Made by a program: the position numbers and the translations under genes. From Melieria omissa (Eukaryota > Arthropoda > Insecta > Diptera > Ulidiidae): 64,000 bases of DNA. The stretch lies in assembly GCA_963971225.1 (NCBI GenBank), contig OZ020269.1, positions 35,671,264 to 35,735,263 of the forward strand. The letters are read 5' to 3'. A model generated the notes under the pieces. It saw only the letters and a list, made by a program, of their open reading frames with translations, searched no databases and had not been told where the DNA came from. Below, piece after piece: positions 44,042-53,791 of this stretch (position 1 is its first letter; every line of letters starts with the position of its first letter).

Positions 44042-47000
44042 TTAGACTTGTTCGTCCCGAACAAGTGCCGAGGCTCCGCTGTGATGAGGCGCCAGGCGCT
44101 CCAAATGGACTACCTTCAGCTTAGCGCCTCTATTGTTGCAACGTTGAATCCGGTATACCACGTCGTTAATCCTAGTCACGACTTCGTAAGGTCCTTCCCA
44201 TGACGCTTGAAGTTTTGGAGACAAACCTTTCCTCCGCTGCGGGTTGTATAGCATTACCAAATTGCCTTCTTGGAACCCTGCTGAGTTGGCCCGTAGATCG
44301 TATCTGGCTTTCGCCTTATCGCTGACCAGTTTGGTGCGGCTCCTTATAAACTGGTGAATTTCCTCTAGTTCCGCCCGCTTATTGGCCACGTAGTCCGTCT
44401 TAGCGCCTCCCGTCGTGCTGACTACCCCGAACTTCAAGTCAGCGGGTAACCGCAACTCTGTGCCGAACACTGCTCGGGCTGGAGTGAGTGATGTCGTGTC
44501 GTGCGGGGCTGACCTATACGCCATCAGGAACAGGGGGATATGCGTGTCCCAATCCTTTTGATTCCTGCCTACCACTTTCCGCAGGTATTCCTCCAGTGTC
44601 CGGTTAAAGCGTTCCACCATGCCGTCGGACTGTGGGTGCAAAGGAGTGGTACGTGTTTTCTTTATCCCCAGCAGCCCACACACTTCCTTGAATACCGCAG
44701 ACTCGAAATTCCGGCCTTGATCTGAGTGCAACTCCAACGGAACTCCGAACCGGGCTACCCAGTTGTTTACCAGCTTTTCCGAGATCGTGGTGGCCTCCTG
44801 GTTAGGAATAGGGTACACTTCGGGCCATTTGCTGAAGTAATCCATTACGACCAGCACATATTTGTTGCCTTGAGTGCTAGTTGGGAATGGGCAGGCGACG
44901 TCCATAGCAATCCGCTCGAAGGGCGCTCCCACGTTGTACTGCTGCATGCGGCCTCGAGATTTTCTTGTCGGCCCTTTCGCGGCTGAACATCGGTCGCAGC
45001 TCTTAATCCACTCGGCTACAGACTCCTGACATCCTACCCAGTAGAATCGTCTTTTTATTTTGGCGACGGTTTTGGTGATGCCTAGGTGCCCTCCACTGGA
45101 GTCGTTATGGTATGCCTCGATGACCTCGTTGATTCTGCTTTTCGGCACTACCATTAGGGGGTTGCTGGTACGACCATCCGCGCTCTCCCATTCGCGGTAC
45201 AGGCAGCCTTCCTTCAGCCGCAAACTTTTCCACTGTGCCCAGTAAGCCTTAGCGATCGGGCTTTCACCGGCCATCTCCTGCCAGTCTGGACGTGCGCCTT
45301 GCTCCTTGCCTTCGACGATCTTCGCAAGATCCGCATCCTCACGCTGGTCTTTTTGTAGCCTCTCCGCAGACCACTCTTCCTCTGGCATGACGCTGACCAA
45401 CCGGACGTCCACTATCTGTTCTTTGCTTTCGGCTCGCGAGCATTGCCTGCATTCGACTTTGCACGGATGGCGGGACAAGGCATCGGCATTTCCATGGCTA
45501 CTGCCCTTGCGATGCTCTATCGTGTAGTCGTAGCTCTGCAGTCGCTCGATCCACCGCGCCAATTGCCCTTCAGGGTCTTTAAAGTTCAGGAGCCATCTCA
45601 ATGCCGCATGATCTGTGCGCAGGCGAAACCTTTGTCCATACAGATATTTGTGGAAGTGTTTCACGCAGTCCAATACCGCCAGCAGTTCTCTCCGTGTCAC
45701 ACAGTAATTGCGTTCCGGTTTCGATAAAACCCTACTGTAGTACGCTATCACTTGTTCCTGGCCGTCTATTATCTGTGATAGCACACCGCCAATACTACTC
45801 CCGCTTGCATCTGTATCCAGCACAAACATCTCCCCAGGCACGGGGAAGGCCAGAATTGGAGCGCTGCACAGTTTTTCCTTCAGACGTGCAAAAGCCTGTT
45901 CCTGCTCCTCGTTCCACTCGAAAGCTTGGCTCTTTTTCGTCAGTTTGTGCAGGCTGCTGGCTATGTTCGCGAATCCCGGAACAAATCGGCGGTAGTATGT
46001 GCACAGGCCCAGGAAACTGCGGAGTTCGTGTAGATTGCGTGGCCGGGGCCACTCCTTCACCGCCGTGATTTTGCCTTCATCCGTATGTACTCCGCGGGCG
46101 GAAACCGTATGACCCAGATACTTGACCTCCTTTTGGAACAGCGAGCACTTCTTTGGGTTGAGTTTAAGCCCGGCTTTTTGTATCCGCTCAAATACCTCCT
46201 TCAGCTTTCCCAGATGGTCGTCGAAGCTTTCACCCATTACGATTATGTCATCGAGGTACACCAGACACGTCCGCCAATGCAGCCCTTTTAGCACGCGTTC
46301 CATTAGCCGCTCGAATGTTGCTGGTGCGTTGCAGAGTCCAAACGGCATGACGGTGAACTGCCACAAACCATCGCCAACACTGAAAGCCGTTTTCTCCTTG
46401 TCCTTGTCTGCAAGCTCTACCTGCCAATAGCCGCTGCGTAAGTCGAGCGTGGAGAACCACTGCGTGCCTGACAGTGTGTCCAGGGTGTCATCGATCCGAG
46501 GTAGTGGATAACTGTCCTTCTTGGTCACATCATTGAGCTTCCGATAGTCCACACAAAACCGGGTACTGCCATCTTTTTTCTTGACTAGCACAACCGGCGA
46601 GCACCAGGGGCCCGAAGAAGGCTCTATGACCTTGTCTTTCCGCATGTTCTCGATCAAATTTGTGACCTCCTCCCTCTTGGCCAGAGGAACTCGTCTTGGC
46701 GGTTGGCGAATCGGTTTTGCACTTCCGGTGTCGATGTTGTGCTTCACTATGGCTGTTCTTCCGCCTGCTTCCGCCGCAAATACTGACCCATAGTGCTGCA
46801 GGAGTGACCTCGCCTTCTGTTTCTGCTTGGCCGTCAACTCGCTGCTCCACTGGTTCTCCTGCGGTATGGCGTCCATGTTAAAACCGCTCTTATTATTACC
46901 TCCAGGCGGGCTACTCTCGCAATTGACCACTGCTACAGCTTCCTTACACTCGCCAATTACCTCATCTTTTCCGACATATCTGGGTGCATTCAGGGGGTTC

Positions 47001-47640
47001 AGTATTCTGACTGGTATCCTGCCATTTTTAGGTTCCACTAATGTACGTCCGATGATGATGTTGTCGTGTCCTTGTTTCGGTGCTTCTACTACCCACAGCC
47101 GACTCGTCCCATCGTCCTCGTCCACCTTTGCCCACACAATCGCCTCAGAATTCGCTGGTATCCTCCTGCGTTGGCCCGATACAACCTTCCTTACCGCCAC
47201 GCTTCGCTCATAGCCGGTGTGCAGCGGGAATTCAACGTTGGCATATCTCAGCACATTTTCCTTCAGGTCCAGCGTAAAACCGTGCCTAATCATGAAATCC
47301 ACGCCGATAATCACGTCGTCCATTATATCCGCGACGATGAACTCATGTTCCAGGCTGCTGGTGCCGATAGCAATCGTTTTTGTAACTTTCCCTCTCACCG
47401 GCGCGCGCTCGCCAGTCGCAGTCCGCAGCTGTATGCCATGCAGCGGTTCCCAGTTCTTCAGCAGCTTCCTTTTTATGATCGAATATGACGCTCCAGTATC
47501 TAGTGTCAACACGAACCAATTTCCATCTATCCTTCCTTCAATTGTCAAGCTGCTGGGCTGTCGTTTCAGCTGTGAGACAAGGATGGTGGGGCGGCAGATT
47601 GTGGGGATCAGCTCACGCCCCTTTGGGCTGACCCGTTTTA
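44042..47640 (-). CDS. Pol polyprotein of element A: protease, RT, RNase H, integrase
   Basis: One uninterrupted frame, at least 1168 codons from 47548 and open upstream to about 47640. Domains in order: aspartic protease (VLTLDTGASYSIIK), RT (FCVDYRKLNDVTKKDSYPLP, LDLRSGYWQ, palm CLVYLDDIIVMG), RNase H (FVLDTDASGSSIGGVLSQ, ALRWLLNF, HGNADALSRHPC), integrase HHCC finger (HNDSSGGHLGITKT ... CDRCSAAKG), the DDE core (AMDVACPFP, ELHSDQGRNFES, RTTPLHPQSDGMVERFNRTL) and a C-terminal SH3-like segment (NLVMLYNPQRRKG). All catalytic residues are present. It copies element RNA and integrates the DNA. It overlaps gag in the -1 frame at 47638-47640, so a ribosomal frameshift is the likely expression route. 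Confidence 0.93.
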
Positions 47641-48845
47641 GTTTAACGGCTCCTCGTCCTCAGCCCTGCGCTTGTTGGCTGAGCCTCGATTGTCAGTATT
47701 CTTCGCTTCAGGCGATTGCGATCGGGAACGGGAACGCCTCTTTCGTTGGCGGCAGTCTCGTGATATGTGGCCCTGCTTACCACACACCCAGCAAACAACT
47801 TTAGAGGAGACCACTCGTGGCTTGCCCGGTATCTCAGAGCTTATGGCTTGGATCGGAATGTCGTTGTCCGCCTGAATCTGGCGTATCCTTGCAGGTGCAT
47901 ATGTATGCATATGTCATCGCGATGGTCACCGTTTCCTTAAATATTGGCTTGCCCATCATCAACGCACTGCGACGTGTTTCTGGATCATGAAGACCTTCAA
48001 CAAACGACTCAATCTTCATCCTCTCGAGATCATCGGCACCAAATTTTGGGTAGCACAACTGTACGAGCCGCTCAATGTCTGCTGCATATGTCTGCAGCGC
48101 CTCGTTGGCTCTTTGCTTGCGGTTCTTCAGCTCACAGTAGTATAGCGCATGGTTGTGCTCGTTGCTATACTTCGCTGCTAATGCTCTCATGATGGCACCG
48201 TAATCACTTCTTAAACATTCTGGAACTGATTTGATTACCTCCGCCGCAGGACCTTTCAGCGCCAGTGCCAACCTCCGACCTTTCCTGATATCTGTCCACT
48301 GATTTTCCAAAGCAGCCAAGTCGAATTGCAATTTAAATGTGTCGAACGGCGCAGCACCATCATAAGTAGGCACTTCTGTTCTGGCAGCAAAACCGTCCTG
48401 AACCGGTGGCAAACATTCTCGTGGCTGTACCTCTCGAAACCGTTCGTCTATCTTTCTGTGCATCGAATCTTCCAGACTGTCAACTCGTTTGTTCAAGGAC
48501 TCATCCAGGTTGTCAACTTGTCTATTCAGGGATTCACCCACTTCGTCAACTCATTTGTCCCAATCGTCTATTCGCGTCTCGAGATGCTCAACTTTCACAT
48601 TCAGGCTATTGGAAATTTCCTCCACCTTCTGCTCTATGCGCGCAGAATTTTCCGCCATTTCCCGATTTGCAGTCTCGACTTTTGCCGAAATTTCGAGATT
48701 CGTAATTTCCAGCTTCGCTGACATTTCTCGATTTGCTGTCTCGCAAGCGCAACTGCAACTCCACCTTCCCGCCAGCAGTCGGCAAATTCCAGGCAGCCAG
48801 CTCCTTCTTCAGCTGGTCTACCTTCAGCAGCTCGAGTTTAACCAT
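47638..48845 (-). pseudogene. Gag of element A, three breaks
   Basis: Begins at ATG 48845 with an SAP-like start (MVKLELLKVDQLKKELAAWN). A deletion-frameshift near 48740 leads to an early stop at 48606; the proper frame continues as a coiled-coil segment with an in-frame TGA near 48551. The capsid part is open at 47834-48541 (VPTYDGAAPFDTFKLQFDLA). A roughly 10-bp local duplication (ATGCATACAT) near 47905 shifts frame again, after which the zinc knuckle CWVCGKQGHISRDC (47638-47910) is read. With gag broken, this copy could move only with help from another source. Confidence 0.82.
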
Positions 48846-48893
48846 GTCCGTACTTTTATAATTTTATTTATTTAGTTATTTTCAATTTTCCAC

Positions 48894-48912
48894 AATCCCA
48901 CTTCTGACACCA
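48894..48912 (-). other. Primer-binding site of element A (tRNA-Leu type)
   Basis: Minus strand TGGTGTCAGAAGTGGGATT lies two bases inside the 5' LTR. The sequence fits the 3' end of tRNA-Leu including CCA-complement TGG. Known mdg3-like gypsy elements use tRNA-Leu. Confidence 0.7.
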
Positions 48913-48914
48913 AA

Positions 48915-49335
48915 TGTTACGAAGTCTAGTGGGCTGTCACGTATCTCTGGATTGTGTGATTTGAAAATAAAACACAGTCAGTTTCTTAAACGCAGACAAT
49001 AAAATACACCAACAGTCACTTTATTATTCACAGTTTACACTTTACTGTTCGTACACTTAAGTATTTGCTTAATTATTCCGTGTGGCAACTTCACTTGTCA
49101 AAACCAGACTGACTCGCTGCACCGCATCTGGCCACCTTTTATACTCTGTCCGGCCGTCGCGCAGATCGTTCTCGCACGTTGCCAGTTTGGACTAAAAGTT
49201 TCCCTGATGACCGCGACCATCGTTGCCAGGTTGGACTAAAAGTTACTATCGCGGCCGTCGTTGCCAGATTGGGTTATGGCACGGCACGTAGCGGCAGGGT
49301 TGCTTTGCACCGCGACAGACTGGCTCATCGTTACA
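48915..49335 (-). repeat. LTR of element A (5' LTR)
   Basis: 421 bp; pairs with 43604-44030. In element orientation it starts TGTAACGATGAG and ends TTCGTAACA. Confidence 0.92.
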
Positions 49336-49339
49336 ATAT

Positions 49340-49758
49340 TCTTACGAAAATTACTTCACAGGTTCGTTTGGATTGGTTTTGAAAATAAAACAACTTCAGT
49401 TACTCAGCAAAAATCAACAATCAGAAACTAACTTTATTTACAGTATTACACTTTGCTCGTATCTACACTTGTTACCACTTTGCTCGCTCAACACAGACTC
49501 CACCCCTTGCGCTGCCACTGCTGCTTTTATACCACTTTTCTTATCGCGCCGAAGTTTCTTGCAACTTCTAATTGGAAAGCGCTCGACCATTCTCGCACAG
49601 CCCATTTCGAGAACCATCCTTGCCATATCGGACTATACCAAGCGAATTTATAACAGTTTTGCTGTACTTCACAGTGCATGCCTAAAAGTATGCTTGGAAA
49701 ACATTCGTGCGGAGAAGGCATTCCCGTACAGGGCGGCACAGAATTTCTCATCGTATCA
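49340..49758 (-). repeat. LTR of element B (3' LTR)
   Basis: 419 bp; in element orientation it starts TGATACGATGAGAAATTC and is preceded by the purine-rich AAGTGATGGGCAG. Any open frames on the plus strand here repeat in the other LTR and are not genes. Confidence 0.9.
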
Positions 49759-49769
49759 CTGCCCATCAC

Positions 49770-51605
49770 TTAGACTTGTTCGTCCCGAACAAGTACCGAG
49801 GCTCCGCCGGAGTAAGACGCCAGGCGCTCCAAATGGACTACTTTCAGCCTGGCGTTTCCGTTGCAGCAGCGTCGAACCCTGTACACCACGTCATTAATCC
49901 TGGTCACGACTTTGTACGGTCCTTCCCATGACGTTTGAAGCTTTGGAGACCAACCTTTCCTGCGCTGCGGGTTGTAAAGCATTACCAGATTGCCTTCTTG
50001 GAACCCCTCTGGGTTAGCCCCTAGACCATAGCTCGCTGCCAACCTGCTTTCAACTAGTTGAGTGCGGCTCCGCGATCTTCTCCTCGGCCCTTTCGCAGCC
50101 GAACACCGATTACAGCCTCTGATCCACTCAGCGACAGACTCCTGGCATCCTACCCAATAGAACCGCCTTCTTATCTTGGCGACAGTTTTTGCGATGCCTA
50201 GGTGCCCTCCACTGGAGTCGTTAGGGTTTTCCTCGATGACATCGTCGATCCGGCCTCTCGGGACCACTATTAGGGATTTTCTGGTCCTGCCATCCCTGCT
50301 CTCCCACTCGCGGTATAGGCAGCCATCCTGCAGACGTAGACTTTGCCACTGTGCCCAGTAAGCCTTCGCGATCGGGCTCTCACCAGCCATTTCCTGCCAG
50401 TCCGGCCGTAATCTCTGCGCTTTGCCTTTGATGATCTTCGCGAGATCCGTATCCTTGCGCTGGTCCTTCTGTAGCCTCTCCGCAAGCCAATCTTCCTCTT
50501 GCAGAACTCTTACCGACCGAACATCCACAATTTGTCCCTCGTTTTCGGCCTGCGAATTATGCCTGCGTTCGGTCTCGCACGAATGGTGTGGCAGAGCGTC
50601 ATCCCTTCTTGGCGACGTCTTTTGTCCGGAACGCTTTTCTCGCAGATGGCAGTCTCGTGATATGTGGCCTTGCTTGCCACATCGCCAGCAACTGACTCGA
50701 GATGATACTGCCCGCAGCCCCGCTGGTGCCCCCGAGCTCACTGTCTGGCTTTGCGTGACACGTCCAGATTGGACCCCATGCATCTCCGCAGATGAATGTC
50801 GAAAACTTCCCCTCCAGGCCGCCTCATACGTCAATGCGCTTGTCACCGTCTCACGGAATGTCGGCTTGCCCATCATTAATGCACTGCGTCGTGTCTCCGG
50901 GTCATGAAGACCTTCAATAAACGCCTCAATCTTCATCCTCTCGAGATAATCAGCGCCGAATTTCGGGTAGCACAACTGTACGAGCCGCTCAATGTCTGCT
51001 GCATACGTCCGCAGCGCCTCGTCTGCTCTTTGCCAGCGGTTCTTCAGCTCGCAAAAATACAGCGTTTTGTTGTGCTCGTCACTGTATCTGGCTGCCAATG
51101 CCCTCATGACGGTCTCGTAATCACCTCTCAAACCTTCCGGAACTGTTTGTATTACCTCAGCCGCACGACCTCTTAGAGCCAGTATCAGCCTCCGACCTTT
51201 CCTAACATTGGTCCACTGACTCTCCAAAGCAGCCATCTCGAATTGTAGTTTGAATGTGTCAAATGACGTAGTACCGTCATAAGTAGGCACTTCTATGGCA
51301 AAACTTTCCTCAACCGACTGCACCCTTCCTCGCAGCTGTACCTCTCTAAGCCGCTCGTCGATTTTTCTGTTTACCGAATCCTCCAGACTGTCAACTCGTT
51401 TGTTCAGAGAATCATCCAGGCCGTCGACTCGTTTATCTAAGTGTTCCACTTGCGCTCCCAGGTGCTCCACCTTCACATCAAGCTTGTTTGAGATTTCTTC
51501 CACTTTCTGCTCCAAGCGCGCAGAATTTTCCTGAAGCTTGGTTTCCATTCGCTCTGCTACTTCTCGGTTCGTAGTTTCGATTTTCGTTGCCATTTGCGTC
51601 GACAT
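49770..51605 (-). CDS. Chimeric Gag-integrase-ends protein of element B
   Basis: An uninterrupted 611-codon frame. Residues about 1-90 are a coiled coil (EHLDKRVDGLDDSLNKRVDS); about 100-270 a gag capsid (VPTYDGTTSFDTFKLQFEMA); about 300-325 a zinc knuckle CWRCGKQGHISRDC. It then jumps to the RNase H-integrase linker (HNSQAENEGQIVDVRSV), the integrase finger with HLGIAKTVAKIRRRFYWVGC and CNRCSAAKG, and directly to the C-terminal integrase segment (NLVMLYNPQRRKGWSPKLQT). In the finger one His position of element A (YHNDSSGGH) reads NPNDSSGGH. Protease, RT, RNase H and the DDE core are absent. It would package RNA but could not copy or insert it. ATG 51605 abuts the stop of the upstream frame. 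Confidence 0.85.
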   Translation of the reverse strand: MSTQMATKIETTNREVAERMETKLQENSARLEQKVEEISNKLDVKVEHLGAQVEHLDKRVDGLDDSLNKRVDSLEDSVNRKIDERLREVQLRGRVQSVEESFAIEVPTYDGTTSFDTFKLQFEMAALESQWTNVRKGRRLILALRGRAAEVIQTVPEGLRGDYETVMRALAARYSDEHNKTLYFCELKNRWQRADEALRTYAADIERLVQLCYPKFGADYLERMKIEAFIEGLHDPETRRSALMMGKPTFRETVTSALTYEAAWRGSFRHSSAEMHGVQSGRVTQSQTVSSGAPAGLRAVSSRVSCWRCGKQGHISRDCHLREKRSGQKTSPRRDDALPHHSCETERRHNSQAENEGQIVDVRSVRVLQEEDWLAERLQKDQRKDTDLAKIIKGKAQRLRPDWQEMAGESPIAKAYWAQWQSLRLQDGCLYREWESRDGRTRKSLIVVPRGRIDDVIEENPNDSSGGHLGIAKTVAKIRRRFYWVGCQESVAEWIRGCNRCSAAKGPRRRSRSRTQLVESRLAASYGLGANPEGFQEGNLVMLYNPQRRKGWSPKLQTSWEGPYKVVTRINDVVYRVRRCCNGNARLKVVHLERLASYSGGASVLVRDEQV

Positions 51606-51944
51606 TTAGCGATTTTCACGACTGACATTCTCAATTTTCGCAGAAGTTTCCTGAAACATGCCTCTTATTGCAATCATAAGCTGGCTCATGTCCATTGCTT
51701 GTGGTGGCGCAGCCGCTGCAGCTGTACTTTGCATCGACGCAGCACCCGCAGGCGATTCCTCCACTTTGGCCAACGCCTCTTGTTCCTGCGTTCCGAACTC
51801 GTGTGCAGCCCAATCGATGCCTCGTGACTCACACGCCTCTCGCAAGCGCAGCTGCAACTCCACCTTACCGCCAGCAGTCGGCAAATTCCAGGCAGCCAGC
51901 TCCTTCTTCAGCTGGTCAACCTTCAGCAGCTCCAGTTTAACCAT
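51606..51944 (-). CDS. N-terminal Gag frame of element B (SAP-like start)
   Basis: 112 codons from ATG 51944, starting MVKLELLKVDQLKKELAAWN, an SAP-like helix-extended-helix motif, followed by an Ala-rich linker (AASMQSTAAAAAPPQAMDMS). It ends at TAA directly followed by ATG (CGCTAAATG), and the next frame continues in the same phase. So the TAA either splits an ancestral single gag by mutation or sets up re-initiation. In related element A the equivalent start is also MVKLELLKVDQL. Confidence 0.75.
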   Translation of the reverse strand: MVKLELLKVDQLKKELAAWNLPTAGGKVELQLRLREACESRGIDWAAHEFGTQEQEALAKVEESPAGAASMQSTAAAAAPPQAMDMSQLMIAIRGMFQETSAKIENVSRENR

Positions 51945-52441
51945 GTCTGCGTTTTTATAATTTTATTTTATTTTTATCTTCAGTAACACAATCCTCCTAG
52001 GCGGTCTGCTGCCTACTCTTCTGCTACTACCAGCTGGGTAGTCCAGCTGGTGGTGGCGGTAGAACTGGCGGAATGTGACTAGACCTCCTCGTGGTGGCCG
52101 CTGGAAACAGCCACCGGGGTACGGTCTTGTATATGCCCTTGGTGGCTGGCTAACTAGTCACTTCCCAATCTCCTATACATCCCTATGCCCAGGTTCCGTC
52201 TTATCCCTATCTCCTTTCCTCCCCCTAATCCAGGGTGTTATGCGACCCGTGCCCATTGGATGGTTTGCAGCCAGGGGGTATACCGGCTGTAGTAGTACGG
52301 AGCCTACCCGATACCTGTCCACCTCGGGTAGTATTTTGGACTTCCCATGGCATGGGGCTCTGTCATGGGCGACCTTCCCGTCCCCACACTTTGCAATGGC
52401 CACCGAAAAGCCTCGTCGGAGTAGGTGGCCGCACGAACCAG

Positions 52442-53791
52442 ATGATGAGCTCTTCTACACTAGCCTCGGATGGTATGGACGTCGGAAAGACTGACGCCAT
52501 TGATCAGCAATCTGCTGAAAGTTTGCCTAGCGGTTGGAGAGACCGACCGACTAGGAGCAGGGTGAACAGTGAGTGTTCACAAGGTAGTTCGACCACCACG
52601 TCAACTTTGGCAGTTGAGGGGGCACTATCGCAGGGTCTACCTGCGCTGGTAGAAGCTACCGAAGCCATCTCTCTGAAGAGAAAGCGGTTAACGACTTCTC
52701 AGAAGAAGGGGCTGAGGAAGCTGATGGCGGCAGGTACGCCCTACGAGGAGGCTCTCAAAGCTGTCTTGGCTGAGACAACGAAGGTGGTCGAAGCTGATGG
52801 CTGCAGCAGAATCGAAGCGGCGCAACCCGCACCGAAGAGGACGAAGTTTAGTCCGTCCTTTGCTGAAGCTGCTGCAGCGATCAAGGTAGGGATTCTGCCG
52901 GACGAATTCCCGGCTGTCCACTTAAACTTGGAGGAGCAGAGGGCGATAGAGGGGGCTATCAAGGAGGAGCTGCGTAAGCTGCCCGTTGATGGCCCTCAAA
53001 TTCGGTTCCAAGGATGCTCCTTCAAGCCAGGGTGGATAATTGTGAACTGCGCCGATGAGGCATCGAGGAATTGGCTGAGGGGGATAATGTCGAAACCCCA
53101 GCTGGCGGAGAAGAAGGTGAAACTGGTGGAGGGTAATGACATTCCCAAGCCCAGCGTAGCCACTGCGTTCTTCCCCGGCTGCTCTCTCCCAGCCGACGAT
53201 ATTCTTCGGATGCTCCATACGCAGAACCGTTCACTACCAACAGGCAACTGGAAGGTACTGAACAGGTCTGTCGCGGCGCAGGGAACAACGTTGACACTGG
53301 CCATCGATGATCCCTCGGTTGCGCAACTGTCTGCGCTGAAGGACCTTCCCTTCTTTGAGCTGGGAAGAGTTCAGTTCAGGGTTAAGCGTGACCAGGGGAC
53401 CAAGACATCGGTGACCAGGGTCGGCGGCACCGACAAGACGACGTCAAACGCTAGGGTGGATGAGGCAAGACCATCCACCAGCGCACAAGCACTGGCGCAA
53501 GTAAGCGGGGACCGACCGCCGGCTGGCGGACGGACGCAACCCGTCACACGGACCGACAAAACAGTTGAACGGACCAGTGACAGGACGCCAAGACAGGCAT
53601 TGGTGGGGCCCGCAAAGCCTACCTCAGCTAAGCCCGTCCGACAGACAAGGTTGACTGGAGTGGCAAATCCGTCCAGACGGCTGGGCCTGTTGGATAAGTC
53701 TGCAAATACTCCGGGCAGTATTGAACGGGTGCAGACGAGGGGTAGAGGAGGTAAGCGTGCGGGATCCCACACGAAGGGACCGCCAGCATAG
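52442..53791 (+). CDS. LOA element ORF1 protein (DUF4780-like)
   Basis: About 449 codons from the ATG-ATG pair at 52442 (MMSSSTLASDGMDVGKTDAI). The frame is open back to 52235 and another ATG occurs at 52352; 52442 is chosen because the upstream translation (GIPAVVVRSLPDTC) is low-quality. A basic stretch (KRKRLTTSQKKGLRKLM) precedes a central domain (FSPSFAEAAAAIKVGILPDE ... GPQIRFQGCSFKPGWIIVNC ADEASRNWL) resembling the DUF4780 family seen in insect retrotransposon ORF1s. The C-terminus is Arg/Thr/Pro-rich and basic, ending RGRGGKRAGSHTKG. No CCHC knuckle is present. Probable role: RNA binding in the retrotransposition particle. It ends TAG immediately before the ORF2 ATG. Confidence 0.82.
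   Translation: MMSSSTLASDGMDVGKTDAIDQQSAESLPSGWRDRPTRSRVNSECSQGSSTTTSTLAVEGALSQGLPALVEATEAISLKRKRLTTSQKKGLRKLMAAGTPYEEALKAVLAETTKVVEADGCSRIEAAQPAPKRTKFSPSFAEAAAAIKVGILPDEFPAVHLNLEEQRAIEGAIKEELRKLPVDGPQIRFQGCSFKPGWIIVNCADEASRNWLRGIMSKPQLAEKKVKLVEGNDIPKPSVATAFFPGCSLPADDILRMLHTQNRSLPTGNWKVLNRSVAAQGTTLTLAIDDPSVAQLSALKDLPFFELGRVQFRVKRDQGTKTSVTRVGGTDKTTSNARVDEARPSTSAQALAQVSGDRPPAGGRTQPVTRTDKTVERTSDRTPRQALVGPAKPTSAKPVRQTRLTGVANPSRRLGLLDKSANTPGSIERVQTRGRGGKRAGSHTKGPPA

Larger units (their letters stand above)
43604..49335 (-). mobile_element. Gypsy-group LTR retrotransposon A
   Basis: LTRs 43604-44030 and 48915-49335 begin TGTTACGAA and end TCGTTACA on the plus strand. They differ by two substitutions and a 6-bp TACTAA insertion, so insertion is recent. 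A 4-bp duplication ATAT flanks the element. The primer-binding site next to the right LTR (48912-48894, minus strand) reads TGGTGTCAGAAGTGGGATT, which fits the 3' end of a tRNA-Leu. A purine-rich AAGTGGTGGGCAG precedes the left LTR. Order on the minus strand: gag, then protease-RT-RNase H-integrase. No envelope frame. Confidence 0.92.

Noticed and set aside
43874..44203. Plus-strand frames antisense to pol and in the LTRs of element A
   Set aside because: Shadows of the minus-strand retrotransposon genes and repeated in both LTRs.
49373..49897. 174-codon plus-strand frame, and its twin at 57550-57969
   Set aside because: They lie within the two LTRs of element B and are duplicated because the LTRs are; no protein domain.
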